DNA of 64,000 bases. Origin: Natronomonas salina (GTDB lineage: Archaea > Halobacteriota > Halobacteria > Halobacteriales > Haloarculaceae). How positions within the stretch are numbered: the stretch's first letter is position 1; each line of letters starts with the position of its first letter. The notes under the pieces are model-generated. The model worked only from the letters and a program-made list of their open reading frames with translations, was not told the origin of the DNA and ran no database searches. Both the position numbers and the translations under genes were made by a program. The stretch covers positions 3,534,001-3,598,000 of the forward strand of contig NZ_CP058335.1 in assembly GCF_013391105.1 (NCBI RefSeq), given 5' to 3'. This document shows, in pieces, positions 16,718-24,937 of this stretch.

Positions 16718-16775
16718 GCCGGTGGGCTGTAGCGCAACGTCGCCGGTGGGCTACAGTGCAGACTATAGTGCAGAC
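16718..16775. repeat. Short direct repeats upstream of the thiamine-binding-like gene
   Basis: A 19-base unit GCCGGTGGGCTGTAGCGCA (16718-16736) recurs with three changes at 16742-16760. A shorter unit, TACAGTGCAGAC then TATAGTGCAGAC, repeats within 16752-16775 with one mismatch. The repeats lie about 50-105 bases upstream of the ATG at 16670, beyond its TATA element, a position suited to a regulator-binding site. Confidence 0.5.
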
Positions 16776-16846
16776 GATTCTATCTCCTCACGCGTGCGCG
16801 TGAATTAACAAGAGAGCTACCGCGGCGGGGCTTTCGACCCGGTCGG

Positions 16847-17050
16847 TCACTTGGCCGGGAGTTCGTACTTCCGCAGCACGAGCATCCCGCGCTCGTTGAG
16901 AGCGAGGCTGTAACGCCCGACGGAGACGGTCACGAGGTCCTCGTCCGACCACGCGGCGAACCGGCTCCGACCGAGTACCCGCACGCTGGTCACGGCCGGT
17001 ACCTCGACGGAGACCGGCCCGAACTCCAGCACTCGACGGGTGGTACCCAT
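16847..17050 (-). CDS. Small hypothetical protein
   Basis: A 67-residue protein, LEFGPVSVEVPAVTSVRVLGRSRFAAWSDEDLVTVSV and onward, predicted to be mostly beta strand with a basic C-terminus (LRKYELPAK). The alternating hydrophobic pattern and the high GC at third positions support coding. I do not recognise a family. A GACTAAAG element on the minus strand about 27 bases upstream and a perfect inverted repeat at 17091-17107 beyond it support a real promoter. Confidence 0.55.
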   Translation of the reverse strand: MGTTRRVLEFGPVSVEVPAVTSVRVLGRSRFAAWSDEDLVTVSVGRYSLALNERGMLVLRKYELPAK

Positions 17051-17090
17051 AGACTCGCCACGGGGTCGCGAGTACTTTAGTCTACCACCC

Positions 17091-17107
17091 CTTTCAGCCG
17101 CTGAAAG
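17091..17107. promoter_or_regulatory. Inverted repeat upstream of a small gene
   Basis: CTTTCAG, CCG, CTGAAAG is a perfect 7-base inverted repeat with a 3-base centre. It is about 41-57 bases upstream of the ATG at 17050 and just upstream of that gene's likely TATA element, while it ends about 45 bases from the stop of the lipoprotein gene on the same strand. It could be an operator or a hairpin ending the lipoprotein transcript. Confidence 0.4.
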
Positions 17108-17153
17108 AGGTGAGATAGGTGACAGAATCGCCGGTGTCGTCCGCTACCGTGGA

Positions 17154-17525
17154 CTAGCTCCCGTTCTGACTGCTGCCATCGCCGCCACCGTCTCCGGTCC
17201 CGCTCTGGTTCCCGCCGGTTCCGCCACTGCTCTCAGTCTCCGCGTCACCCGGTGTCCGCTCCTCGACCGTCCTGTTGCCCGAACCCCGGGTCGAGTTATC
17301 CTCGGGGGCGTACGGGTCGTCCGCCTCCTCGTCGGTCGGGACTCCGCTACCGGATTCGTTACCCTCCTGGGCCACGGAGTCGGTCTCGGTTCCGCCGTCG
17401 CCGGAGGCGTTCCCGTCGTCGCCCTCGTCGCCGCCCGGGCTTCCACACCCTGCGAGCGCCGCCGCGAATGCCGCGCCGGTACCAGTGAGGACTCGCCGCC
17501 GTGTCGCGTCGTCTGGAACGTTCAC
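17154..17525 (-). CDS. Tat-type lipoprotein, low-complexity acidic
   Basis: A 123-residue protein starting at GTG: NVPDDATRRRVLTGTGAAF leads into AAALAGC. The twin-arginine motif RRRVL and lipobox LAGC mark a Tat-exported lipoprotein, the normal haloarchaeal route. After the lipid-anchored Cys the remaining 90 residues are Gly, Asp, Glu, Ser, Thr and Asn, with no domain. Frames upstream of the GTG stay open but lack a plausible signal. It may act as a surface spacer or a remnant of a longer protein. Function unknown. Confidence 0.65.
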   Translation of the reverse strand: MNVPDDATRRRVLTGTGAAFAAALAGCGSPGGDEGDDGNASGDGGTETDSVAQEGNESGSGVPTDEEADDPYAPEDNSTRGSGNRTVEERTPGDAETESSGGTGGNQSGTGDGGGDGSSQNGS

Positions 17526-17639
17526 GCCGAATGGTTGGACTTCTGAAGTGAAAAGAGGCGGGCCTAAACGCTGAATTTTGCCTCTACCCTCCGGATGGGC
17601 CGGGTGTCGGCGACGCTGTCGGTCGATTCGCCGTAGAAG

Positions 17640-17710
17640 TGCGTCGGCTGGGATTTGAACCCAGGTTGTGACCATGGCAAGGTCACGTGATACCACTACA
17701 CTACCGACGC
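17640..17710 (-). tRNA. tRNA-Gly (anticodon GCC)
   Basis: The minus strand folds as a tRNA: acceptor GCGTCGG pairs with CCGACGC, the D arm contains TAGTGTAGTGG, the anticodon stem GTGACC/GGTCAC encloses the loop TTGCCAT with anticodon GCC, and the T arm contains GGTTCAAATCC. The discriminator is A and no CCA is encoded. There is no intron. A TATA element (minus-strand GCCTTTTATCC) lies about 30 bases upstream. Confidence 0.95.
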
Positions 17711-17738
17711 CTTTCGCAATCTCTGGTACCGGGGATAT

Positions 17739-17749
17739 GGATAAAAGGC
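17739..17749 (-). promoter_or_regulatory. TATA box of tRNA-Gly
   Basis: On the minus strand the element reads CCTTTTATCC and is about 30 bases upstream of the 5' end of the tRNA, the expected distance for an archaeal promoter of a tRNA. Confidence 0.55.
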
Positions 17750-17838
17750 TTGCGGAACCTCGCCCCGTGTGTGAGTTTCCGCCCCGTCAGCCCCCACCAC
17801 GGGGCTGTCAACGGAAACCACGGCGGTCGAACATCGCG

Positions 17839-17850
17839 ATACTTTTAAGG
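17839..17850 (+). promoter_or_regulatory. TATA box of the ribosomal-protein operon
   Basis: ATACTTTTAAGG is the strongest TATA-like element in the 190-base gap before the operon. It predicts transcription near 17870, giving a leader of about 35 bases that includes the purine-rich stretch GAAGGGACGAGGAAG ahead of the first ATG. Confidence 0.6.
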
Positions 17851-17904
17851 TAGCATTCGGTAGGACCGTCACAGTCTAGTGAAGGGACGAGGAAGCGTCA
17901 CGGC

Positions 17905-18744
17905 ATGACACGCAGCGTGCTCGTGCCGTCGTCTCTGACCCGGGAGGCCGAGGACAAACGCGAGGCGACTCGCAAGCTCGGCTACGTCGCACGCGCGGCG
18001 GTCATCTTCCGGGTGGATCGGCTCGTCGTCTACCCCGATTCCGGGGGCGACGACGGCCGGTTCGGCGACGGGTTCGTCAGCACCGTGCTGTCGTACGCCG
18101 CCACGGCTCCGTACCTCCGAAAGGAGGCGTGGAGCAGGCGGGACGAACTAGAGTACGCGGGCATCCTGCCGCCGCTCCGCGTCCGTTCACAGACCGGCTC
18201 CGGATCGGACGGTTCGGGGTCGTTAAGACAGGGAATCGTGACCGAGGTCGGATCTGACGGGCGCGTCCGGGTCAATTGCGGACTGCAACACCCGATCTCC
18301 CTCCCCGTCCCTCCATCGATGGAGGTCGCGGAGGGGGAGCGCGTCACCATCAGGGTCTCTTCGAGAGAACCGGTTCGCGCGAAACTCGTGGACGAACCCC
18401 TTCCGGGGTTCTCCGTCGAGCGTGCGACCATCGCGGACGCCCTCACCCGCCCCGACGCCGGCGTACGGATCGCCGCGTCGCGGCACGGCGAGGTGCTGAC
18501 GGTCGACCGTCTCGGCCAGCTGGTCGAGCGGACGACGTCCGACGGACTGACAGTCGCCTTCGGCGCCCCCGAACGGGGGCTGCCGGAGGTTCTGGACTGC
18601 CAGCCCGGCGAGGAGACCATCGACGACGACGAACCCACAGCGCGGTTCGACCTTTGGCTCAATACGGTTCCGAACCAGGGTAGCGAGGTCGTGCGGACGG
18701 AGGAGGCTCTGTTCGCCACTCTCGCGCCCCTCACACTGGAGTGA
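17905..18744 (+). CDS. Putative SPOUT RNA (uridine-N3) methyltransferase
   Basis: A 279-residue protein homologous to the SPOUT-fold RNA methyltransferases related to human SPOUT1/C9orf114, typically found just before rpl3 in haloarchaea. The opening strand TRSVLVPSSLTREAEDKREATRKLGYVARAA fits. The middle (LRQGIVTEVGSDGRVRVNCG) looks like an inserted OB-type domain at about residues 108-165, with the knot-forming half after residue 185. Expected activity is SAM-dependent rRNA methylation, inferred from family only. It is the first gene of the ribosomal-protein operon, six bases before rpl3. Confidence 0.8.
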   Translation: MTRSVLVPSSLTREAEDKREATRKLGYVARAAVIFRVDRLVVYPDSGGDDGRFGDGFVSTVLSYAATAPYLRKEAWSRRDELEYAGILPPLRVRSQTGSGSDGSGSLRQGIVTEVGSDGRVRVNCGLQHPISLPVPPSMEVAEGERVTIRVSSREPVRAKLVDEPLPGFSVERATIADALTRPDAGVRIAASRHGEVLTVDRLGQLVERTTSDGLTVAFGAPERGLPEVLDCQPGEETIDDDEPTARFDLWLNTVPNQGSEVVRTEEALFATLAPLTLE

Positions 18745-18749
18745 GATAA

Positions 18750-19760
18750 ATGCCACAACCAAGCAGACCACGCAAAGGCTCGATGGGCTTCAGCCCCCGC
18801 AGCCGTGCGGCCAGTGAGGTCCCGCGATTCAACTCCTGGCCGGACGACGAGGGACAGCCCGGGCTCCAGGGTTTCGCCGGCTACAAGGCCGGTATGAGCC
18901 ACGTCGTTTCGATCAACGACGAGCCCAACTCCCCCCGCGAGGGTCAGGAGGAGACCGTCCCGGTGACCGTCGTCGAGACGCCACCGATGCGGGCTGTAGC
19001 CGTCCGAGCTTACGAAGACACGCCGTACGGGCAGCGTCCACTGACCGAGGTCTGGACCGACGACGTCCACGACGACCTCGAGCGGGCGCTCTCCGTACCT
19101 GAAGGACAGTCCGGCGACGCCGAAAGCGAGATCCGCGATGCACTCGACGAGGGTGCCCTCGGGGACGTGCGGGTCATCACCCACACGGTCCCGAGCCAGC
19201 TTTCGAGCGTCCCGAAGAAACGCCCCGACGTGATGGAGACGCGCGTCGGCGGCGGCTCGCTGGACGAGCGCGTCGACTTCGCGTTCGACCTCGTCGACGA
19301 GGGCGGGGAACACTCCGTGACGGACGTGTTCCGCGCCGGCGAGTACGCCGACGTCGCGGGCGTCACGAAGGGCAAAGGCACGCAGGGTCCCGTCAAGCGA
19401 TGGGGCGTCCAGAAGCGGAAGGGCAAGCACGCCCGACAGGGCTGGCGCCGACGCATCGGCAACCTCGGCCCCTGGAACCCCTCGCGCGTCCGGTCGACCG
19501 TCCCCCAGCAGGGACAGACCGGCTACCACCAGCGTACGGAGCTGAACAAGCGGCTCGTCGACCTCGGCGACGACGACGTCACCCCGGACGGTGGCTTCGT
19601 CAACTACGGCGAGGTCGACGGTTCGTACGCGCTGGTGAAGGGCTCCGTTCCGGGCCCCGACAAGCGCCTCGTGCGCTTCCGCCCGGCGGTGCGACCTGCA
19701 GACCAGCCGCGCCTCGACCCCGAGGTTCGGTACGTCTCAACCGCCTCCAACCAGGGATAA
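18750..19760 (+). CDS. rpl3: 50S ribosomal protein L3 (uL3)
   Basis: A 336-residue uL3, the archaeal/eukaryotic long form. The N-terminal stretch PSRPRKGSMGFSPRSRA and the GYKAGMSH motif are conserved, as is KGKGTQGPVKRWGVQKRKGKHARQG near residues 210-235, the part that reaches toward the peptidyl transferase centre. It opens the S10-type gene series, five bases after the SPOUT gene stop. Two bases separate its stop from rpl4. Confidence 0.97.
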   Translation: MPQPSRPRKGSMGFSPRSRAASEVPRFNSWPDDEGQPGLQGFAGYKAGMSHVVSINDEPNSPREGQEETVPVTVVETPPMRAVAVRAYEDTPYGQRPLTEVWTDDVHDDLERALSVPEGQSGDAESEIRDALDEGALGDVRVITHTVPSQLSSVPKKRPDVMETRVGGGSLDERVDFAFDLVDEGGEHSVTDVFRAGEYADVAGVTKGKGTQGPVKRWGVQKRKGKHARQGWRRRIGNLGPWNPSRVRSTVPQQGQTGYHQRTELNKRLVDLGDDDVTPDGGFVNYGEVDGSYALVKGSVPGPDKRLVRFRPAVRPADQPRLDPEVRYVSTASNQG

Positions 19761-19763
19761 CAC

Positions 19764-20510
19764 ATGAACGCAACAGTACGAGACCTGGACGGCGACGACG
19801 CGGGCGAGGTCGACCTGCCGGACGTCTTCGAGACGCCCTACCGGCCCGACCTCATCAAGCGCGCGGTGCTCGCCGCCCAGGCCAACCGACAGCAGGACAC
19901 AGGTACAGACGAGTACGCGGGTCTCAGGACCCCGGCGGAGTCCCACGGCAGCGGCCGCGGGATGGCGCACGTGCCCAGACAGAACGGGCGCGCACGCGAG
20001 GTGCCGCAGGCCGTCTCCGGCCGCCCGGCGCACCCGCCGAAGGTCGAGACGGACCGCGGACTCGAGATGAACACCAAGGAGAAGAAGCTCGCCACCCGCA
20101 GCGCCATCGCGGCGACCGCGGACCCGGAGCTCGTCGCCGAGCGCGGTCACGCGTTCGACGACGACCTCGAGATCCCGCTCGTCGTGAGCGACGACTTCGA
20201 GGACCTCCAGAAGACGAAGGAGGCCGTCGAGTTCTTCGAGACGCTGGGCGTCTACGCGGACGTCGAGCGCGCCGAGGACGGCAAGACGGTCCGGGCCGGC
20301 CGCGGGACGACCCGCGGGCGGAAGTACACGCAGCCGAAGTCGCTCCTGGTCGTCACCAGCGAGGAGCCGTCGCTGGCCGCCCGCAACCTCGCGGGCGCCG
20401 ACGTCGCGACGGCCGGCGAGGTCAACGCGGAGGATCTCGCGCCCGGCACGCAGGCCGGTCGCCTCACGCTGTGGACCGAGAGCGCCGTCGAGGAGGTGGC
20501 GGGGCGATGA
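19764..20510 (+). CDS. rpl4: 50S ribosomal protein L4 (uL4)
   Basis: A 248-residue archaeal uL4 (related to eukaryotic L1/L4). The internal loop that lines the exit tunnel is recognisable as GRGMAHVPRQNGRAREVPQA, followed by HPPKVETDRGLEMN. The C-terminal part has DVATAGEVNAEDLAPGTQAGRLTLW. Its last codons overlap the ATG of rpl23 (ATGA), which favours coupled translation. Confidence 0.97.
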   Translation: MNATVRDLDGDDAGEVDLPDVFETPYRPDLIKRAVLAAQANRQQDTGTDEYAGLRTPAESHGSGRGMAHVPRQNGRAREVPQAVSGRPAHPPKVETDRGLEMNTKEKKLATRSAIAATADPELVAERGHAFDDDLEIPLVVSDDFEDLQKTKEAVEFFETLGVYADVERAEDGKTVRAGRGTTRGRKYTQPKSLLVVTSEEPSLAARNLAGADVATAGEVNAEDLAPGTQAGRLTLWTESAVEEVAGR

Positions 20511-20755
20511 CGCTGAAGCACCCGCTCGTCACCGAGAAGGCCATGAACGCCATGGACTTCGACAACAAGCTGCAGTTCATCTGCGACACCGGCGCCAGCA
20601 AGGGCGAGATCGCCGAGGCCGTCGAGCAGCAGTTCGACGTCTCGGTCGCCTCGGTCAACACGCAGAACACGATGAACGGCGAGAAGAAAGCAACCGTCGA
20701 ACTCGGGGAAGGCGACGACGCACAGGAAGTCGCCTCCCGGATCGGGGTGTTCTGA
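20507..20755 (+). CDS. rpl23: 50S ribosomal protein L23 (uL23)
   Basis: An 82-residue uL23 beginning HPLVTEKAMNAMD, the standard archaeal opening. The protein sits at the tunnel exit, where the signal recognition particle and the Sec channel dock. The start overlaps the stop of rpl4 by four bases. The following gene uses GTG after a two-base gap. Confidence 0.96.
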   Translation: MTLKHPLVTEKAMNAMDFDNKLQFICDTGASKGEIAEAVEQQFDVSVASVNTQNTMNGEKKATVELGEGDDAQEVASRIGVF

Positions 20756-20757
20756 CC

Positions 20758-21489
20758 GTGGGACGCAGAATCCAGGGTCAGCGACGTGGCCGCGGGACGT
20801 CGACGTTCCGCGCGCCGTCGCACCGATACAAGGCGGACCTCTCGTACCGCAACGTCGAGGACTCGGACGTCGTCTCCGGCGAGGTCGTCGGCATCGAGCA
20901 CGACCCCGCGCGGTCGGCGCCGCTGGCCGACGTGCAGTTCGAGGACGAGGACCGCCGGCTCGTGCTCGCCCCCGAGGGCGTCACGGTCGGCGACACGATC
21001 CAGATCGGCGTCTCCGCCGAGATCGCACCCGGCAACACGATGCCGCTGGCGGAGATCCCGGAGGGCGTCCCGGTGTGCAACGTCGAGCGCCAGCCCGGCG
21101 ACGGGGGCAAGTTCGCCCGCGCCTCCGGCGTGAGCGCGACGCTGCTCACCCACGACCGCAACGCCGCGGTCGTCCAGCTGCCGAGCGGCGAGATGCGCCG
21201 GCTGTCCCCGGAGTGCCGCGCCACGATCGGCGTGGTCGCCGGCGGCGGTCGGACGGAGAAGCCGTTCGTGAAGGCCGGCAACAAGCACCACAAGATGAAA
21301 GCGCGCGGGACGAAGTACCCGCGAGTCCGCGGTGTCGCGATGAACGCCGTCGACCACCCCTTCGGTGGCGGCGGCCGACAGCACCCCGGCAAACCTAAGA
21401 GCATCTCCCGGAACGCGCCCCCGGGCCGCAAGGTCGGCGACATCGCCTCCAAGCGGACCGGACGCGGCGGCAAAGGAGGTAGAGAATGA
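20758..21489 (+). CDS. rpl2: 50S ribosomal protein L2 (uL2)
   Basis: A 243-residue uL2 starting at GTG ([20 protein letters not shown]). The C-terminal [21 protein letters not shown] is the highly conserved segment at the peptidyl transferase centre, including the histidine studied in bacterial L2. [21 protein letters not shown] precedes it. Its last four bases overlap rps19. Confidence 0.97.
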   Translation: MGRRIQGQRRGRGTSTFRAPSHRYKADLSYRNVEDSDVVSGEVVGIEHDPARSAPLADVQFEDEDRRLVLAPEGVTVGDTIQIGVSAEIAPGNTMPLAEIPEGVPVCNVERQPGDGGKFARASGVSATLLTHDRNAAVVQLPSGEMRRLSPECRATIGVVAGGGRTEKPFVKAGNKHHKMKARGTKYPRVRGVAMNAVDHPFGGGGRQHPGKPKSISRNAPPGRKVGDIASKRTGRGGKGGRE

Positions 21490-21908
21490 GTTCGGAATAC
21501 CAGATCGGCCACGAGGGGGAGTTCTCCTTCCGTGGTCACACGCTCGACGAGCTGCAGGACATGGAGCTCGACGAGGTCGCGGAACTGCTGCCCGCACGCC
21601 AGCGGCGAACCATCGCGCGGGGCCTCTCCGTCGAGAAGCAGAAGCTGCTCGAGAAGGCACGGAACGCCGAGGAGGAGGAGACCGCGAACGACCCGATCCG
21701 GACGCACCTGCGGGACATGCCGATCCTGCCGGAGTTCGTCGGACTCACGTTCGCGGTGTACAACGGCCAGAGCTTCGAGCGCGTCGAGGTCGAACCCGAG
21801 ATGCTCGGGCACTACCTCGGCGAGTTCCAGCTGACTCGCACGTCCGTCGAACACGGACAGGCAGGAATCGGGGCCACCCGCTCCTCGAAGTTCGTACCGC
21901 TCAAGTAA
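21486..21908 (+). CDS. rps19: 30S ribosomal protein S19 (uS19)
   Basis: A 140-residue uS19 of archaeal length, with an extended helical N-terminus ([29 protein letters not shown]) before the conserved core that includes [12 protein letters not shown] and [11 protein letters not shown], then [10 protein letters not shown]. It binds the head of the small subunit with S13. Overlaps rpl2 by four bases, and a two-base gap precedes rpl22. Confidence 0.97.
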   Translation: MSSEYQIGHEGEFSFRGHTLDELQDMELDEVAELLPARQRRTIARGLSVEKQKLLEKARNAEEEETANDPIRTHLRDMPILPEFVGLTFAVYNGQSFERVEVEPEMLGHYLGEFQLTRTSVEHGQAGIGATRSSKFVPLK

Positions 21909-21910
21909 CC

Positions 21911-22381
21911 ATGGGAATCAGCTACTCAATCGACGCGGATCCGGACACGACGGCGAAAGCCATGCTCCGGGAGCGTCACATGAGCCACAAGCACAGCAAG
22001 GAGATCGCCCGCGAGATCAAGGGCAAGACGGCCGGCGAGGCCGTCGAGTACCTGGAGGCGGTCGTCGACGAAGAGCGGTCGGTTCCCTTCAAGTCCCACA
22101 ACACCGGTGTCGGTCACCGCAACGACATCGACGGCTGGGACGCGGGCCGGTACCCGAACAAGGCGTCGAAGGCGTTCCTCGACCTGCTCGAGAACGCCAT
22201 CAACAACGCCGACCACCAGGGCTTCGAGGGCGAGGCGATGACCATCGCGCACGTCGCGGCGCACAAGGTCGGGGAGTCCCCCGGCCAGAAGCCGCGGGCG
22301 TTCGGTCGTGCCTCCCCCTGGAACACCCCGCAGGTCGACGTCGAACTCGTCCTCGAGACCGAGGAGGAGGGTGACGAATAA
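21911..22381 (+). CDS. rpl22: 50S ribosomal protein L22 (uL22)
   Basis: A 156-residue uL22 (archaeal form). The helical core HMSHKHSKEIAREIKGKTAGEAVEYLEAV and the conserved HAAHKVGESPGQKPRAFGRASPW segment that forms the tunnel-lining hairpin are visible. The ATG lies three bases after the rps19 stop. Its TAA shares its last base with the ATG of rps3. Confidence 0.96.
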   Translation: MGISYSIDADPDTTAKAMLRERHMSHKHSKEIAREIKGKTAGEAVEYLEAVVDEERSVPFKSHNTGVGHRNDIDGWDAGRYPNKASKAFLDLLENAINNADHQGFEGEAMTIAHVAAHKVGESPGQKPRAFGRASPWNTPQVDVELVLETEEEGDE

Positions 22382-23358
22382 TGGCCGACGAACACCAGTT
22401 CATCGAGAACGGGCTCCAGCGGACCCAGATCGACGAGTTCTTCTCGGACGAGCTGAGCCGCGCGGGCTACGGCGGCATGGACGTCGCCAAGACGCCGATG
22501 GGCACCCAGATCGTGCTCAAGGCCGAGAAGCCCGGCATGGTCATCGGCAAGGGCGGGAAGAACATCCGGAAGATCACGACGGAACTCGAGGAGCGGTTCG
22601 ACCTCGACGACCCACAGATCGACGTCCAGGAGGTGGACGAGCCGGACCTGAACGCCCAGATCGTCGCCGACCGGCTGGCCAACGCCCTCGAGCGCGGCTG
22701 GTACTTCCGGAAGGCGGGCCACACGACCATCGACCGCATCATGGACTCCGGCGCCCTCGGCGCCGAGATCGTCCTCAGCGGGAAGGTCACGGGCGCCCGC
22801 TCGCGCGTCGAGAAGTTCAATCGCGGGTACATCAAGCACAACGGCGAACCCGCCGAGGAGATCGTCGACCACGGTATCGGGACGGCGGTCATGAAGCTCG
22901 GCACCATCGGCGTCCAGGTGAAGATCATCCCGCCGAACGCCGAACTCCCCGACGACTTCGAGGTCTACGAGGACATGGAGGTCGAGGACTTCGTCGAGGA
23001 ACCCGAGGGCGACGTCGAGGAGCTCCTCGAGGAGCCCGACGAGGCCGACGAACCCGACGCGGCCACCGGCACCGAGGCCGAGGGCGCGGAGGCCCGCGGC
23101 GAGGCCGAGGAGGCCGCCGACATCGAGGAGGAGGTCGTCGAAGAGGAGATCGTCCAGTCGGAGGCGGCCGACGAGTCCGACGCCGGCCAGACGAAGTCCG
23201 GCGTCTCGGAGACGGCGGCCCAGGAGTCCGACGAGGACATCGACGACCTCGAGGACGCCGAGGAGGACCTCGACGAGGACGTCGCCGCCGAGGCGGAGGA
23301 ACTCGTCGCCGAGATGGAGGGCGAGGGAGACGCGGACGCCGACGAGGAGGGTGAGTGA
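22381..23358 (+). CDS. rps3: 30S ribosomal protein S3 (uS3) with long acidic tail
   Basis: A 325-residue uS3. The KH type 2 domain has the GKGG loop (residues 56-59), and the C-terminal S3 domain follows ([18 protein letters not shown], then [16 protein letters not shown]). About 130 residues after that are almost entirely Glu, Asp and Ala, much longer than the core requires. Such tails occur in haloarchaeal S3 and probably aid solubility in high salt, though another role cannot be excluded. It starts on the last base of the rpl22 stop codon. Confidence 0.96.
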   Translation: MADEHQFIENGLQRTQIDEFFSDELSRAGYGGMDVAKTPMGTQIVLKAEKPGMVIGKGGKNIRKITTELEERFDLDDPQIDVQEVDEPDLNAQIVADRLANALERGWYFRKAGHTTIDRIMDSGALGAEIVLSGKVTGARSRVEKFNRGYIKHNGEPAEEIVDHGIGTAVMKLGTIGVQVKIIPPNAELPDDFEVYEDMEVEDFVEEPEGDVEELLEEPDEADEPDAATGTEAEGAEARGEAEEAADIEEEVVEEEIVQSEAADESDAGQTKSGVSETAAQESDEDIDDLEDAEEDLDEDVAAEAEELVAEMEGEGDADADEEGE

Positions 23359-23360
23359 TC

Positions 23361-23570
23361 ATGGCCATCCTGCACGTCGACGAGATCCGCGACATGACGC
23401 CCGCCGAACGCGAGGTAGAGCTCGAGCAGCTCGAGACCGAGCTGCTCAACGAGAAGGCCGTCCTGGCCGCCGGTGGCGCCCCGGAGAACCCGGGCCGCAT
23501 CGGCGAGCTCAAGCGCACGATCGCGCGGCTGAAGACGGTCCAGCGAGAGGAGGGCGATCTGGACGAATGA
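23361..23570 (+). CDS. rpl29: 50S ribosomal protein L29 (uL29)
   Basis: A 69-residue two-helix uL29: [26 protein letters not shown] with the usual [22 protein letters not shown] second helix. It sits near the tunnel exit next to L23. ATG at 23361 is preferred to an upstream ATA/ATC-region extension. The last four bases overlap the start of rnp1. Confidence 0.95.
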   Translation: MAILHVDEIRDMTPAEREVELEQLETELLNEKAVLAAGGAPENPGRIGELKRTIARLKTVQREEGDLDE

Positions 23571-23845
23571 CTCCCGAATCGCTCGTCCGCCACGAACTCG
23601 CCGGACTCGACGTCGCCGTCGAGGACTCGCCCAATCCCGACCTCGTCGGGGTAGCCGGGCGCGTCGTCGACGAGACGATGCACACGTTGCTCGTGGCGAC
23701 GGGCGAGGGAGTCAAGCAGGTGCCGAAGGCCGACGCGACGTTCCGGTTCGACCTAGACGACGCCACAGTGCTCGTCGACGGTGACCGACTCGTCGCCCGG
23801 CCCGCCCGGCGCACCGAAACGAATGGAGGTTCACTATGGCAATAG
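23567..23845 (+). CDS. rnp1: Ribonuclease P protein component 1 (Rpp29/Pop4)
   Basis: A 92-residue Rpp29 homologue, one of the archaeal protein subunits of RNase P, which trims tRNA 5' ends. The Sm-like barrel is visible: [48 protein letters not shown] and [11 protein letters not shown]. Its place between L29 and S17 is the standard archaeal order. It overlaps rpl29 by four bases and runs ten bases into rps17. Confidence 0.92.
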   Translation: MTPESLVRHELAGLDVAVEDSPNPDLVGVAGRVVDETMHTLLVATGEGVKQVPKADATFRFDLDDATVLVDGDRLVARPARRTETNGGSLWQ

Positions 23846-24180
23846 GACTCGACGTAACCAAACCTCCGGAACCCGAAAATCCGGAGGAGTACGACTACGA
23901 GACGTGTCCGTTCTACGGTGACCTGCCCGTCCGCGGGCAAATCATCGAGGGGACGGTCGTCTCCAACGACATGGACCGTACGGTCGTCGTCGAGCGAGAG
24001 TACGACGTGAAGGTACCCAAGTACGACCGCTACATGAAGCGGCGGTCGCGCATCCCGGCGCACGTGCCGGAGGTACTGGAGCCGCTCTCGGTCGGCGACG
24101 ACGTGAAGATAGCAGAGACGCGACCGCTCTCGAAGACGAAGAGCCACGTGGTCGTGGAAGTCAAGGAAGGTGAGGAGTGA
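23836..24180 (+). CDS. rps17: 30S ribosomal protein S17 (uS17)
   Basis: A 114-residue uS17 in the archaeal form, with an N-terminal extension [27 protein letters not shown] before the OB fold ([23 protein letters not shown]) and KSHVVVEVK at the end. It binds 16S rRNA. The start overlaps rnp1 by ten bases, and the stop TGA shares bases with the start of rpl14. Confidence 0.96.
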   Translation: MAIGLDVTKPPEPENPEEYDYETCPFYGDLPVRGQIIEGTVVSNDMDRTVVVEREYDVKVPKYDRYMKRRSRIPAHVPEVLEPLSVGDDVKIAETRPLSKTKSHVVVEVKEGEE

Positions 24181-24578
24181 TGGAGGCGCTGAACGCCGAC
24201 GTCACGCAGGGCCTCGAGAAGGGGTCGCTGATCACCTGCGCCGACAACACGGGCGCCCGGGAGCTGAAGGTCATCTCGATCTCCGGCTACTCCGGCACCA
24301 AGAACCGCCACCCGAAGGCGGGCCTCGGTGACAAGGTGACCGTCTCGGTCACCAAGGGCACCCCGGAGATGCGGCGACAGGTCCTCGAGGCGGTCATCAT
24401 CCGCCAGCGCAAGCCGGTCCGGCGGCCGGACGGCACGCGCGTGAAGTTCGAGGACAACGCGGCGGTCATCGTCGACGAGAACGAGGACCCCCGCGGGACC
24501 GAACTGAAGGGCCCCATCGCTCGCGAGGTCGCAGAGCGGTTCGGGAGCATCGCCAGCACGGCGACCATCATCGTATAG
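24180..24578 (+). CDS. rpl14: 50S ribosomal protein L14 (uL14)
   Basis: A 132-residue uL14: [23 protein letters not shown] and [27 protein letters not shown] are conserved, with [22 protein letters not shown] at the end. It contacts the small subunit in the 70S particle. The start could also be the GTG at 24177; the ATG at 24180 gives a TGATG overlap with rps17 and is preferred. Confidence 0.96.
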   Translation: MEALNADVTQGLEKGSLITCADNTGARELKVISISGYSGTKNRHPKAGLGDKVTVSVTKGTPEMRRQVLEAVIIRQRKPVRRPDGTRVKFEDNAAVIVDENEDPRGTELKGPIAREVAERFGSIASTATIIV

Positions 24579-24580
24579 CA

Positions 24581-24937
24581 ATGACACGACAACCAACCAA
24601 ACAGCGCAACCGACAGGAGCGCGCCGCGCTGCACGACAAGCAGAAGCAGGTCCGCGCGCCGCTGTCGCCCGACCTCCGCGAGGAGTACGGCCAGCGGTCC
24701 GTCCGCGTCAACGTGGGCGACACGGTCGAGGTCCAGCGCGGCGACTTCGCCGGCGAGACCGGCGAGGTCGTCGACGTCGACCTCCGTGCCGCGGAGATCA
24801 ACGTCGAGGACGTGACGCTGGAGACGGCGGACGGCGAGGAGGTTCCCCGTTCGCTCGAGGCCAGCAACGTCCAGGTCACCGACCTGGACCTCTCCGACGA
24901 CGTGCGCGAGGCGCGCCTCGAGGAGGACAACGAATGA
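24581..24937 (+). CDS. rpl24: 50S ribosomal protein L24 (uL24)
   Basis: A 118-residue uL24. The KOW motif lies in [21 protein letters not shown], and the N-terminus [21 protein letters not shown] is typical of archaeal members. It starts two bases after the rpl14 stop and overlaps rps4e by four bases. Confidence 0.96.
   Translation: MTRQPTKQRNRQERAALHDKQKQVRAPLSPDLREEYGQRSVRVNVGDTVEVQRGDFAGETGEVVDVDLRAAEINVEDVTLETADGEEVPRSLEASNVQVTDLDLSDDVREARLEEDNE

Noticed and set aside
16681-16846. Possible CRISPR-like array from repeated GTGCAG units
   Set aside because: Only two or three short imperfect repeats without regular spacers and no cas genes; better described as promoter-proximal direct repeats.
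17154-17696. Longer 180-residue version of the lipoprotein
   Set aside because: It would run through the tRNA-Gly gene and place the Tat signal in the interior; the GTG at 17525 gives a normal signal peptide.
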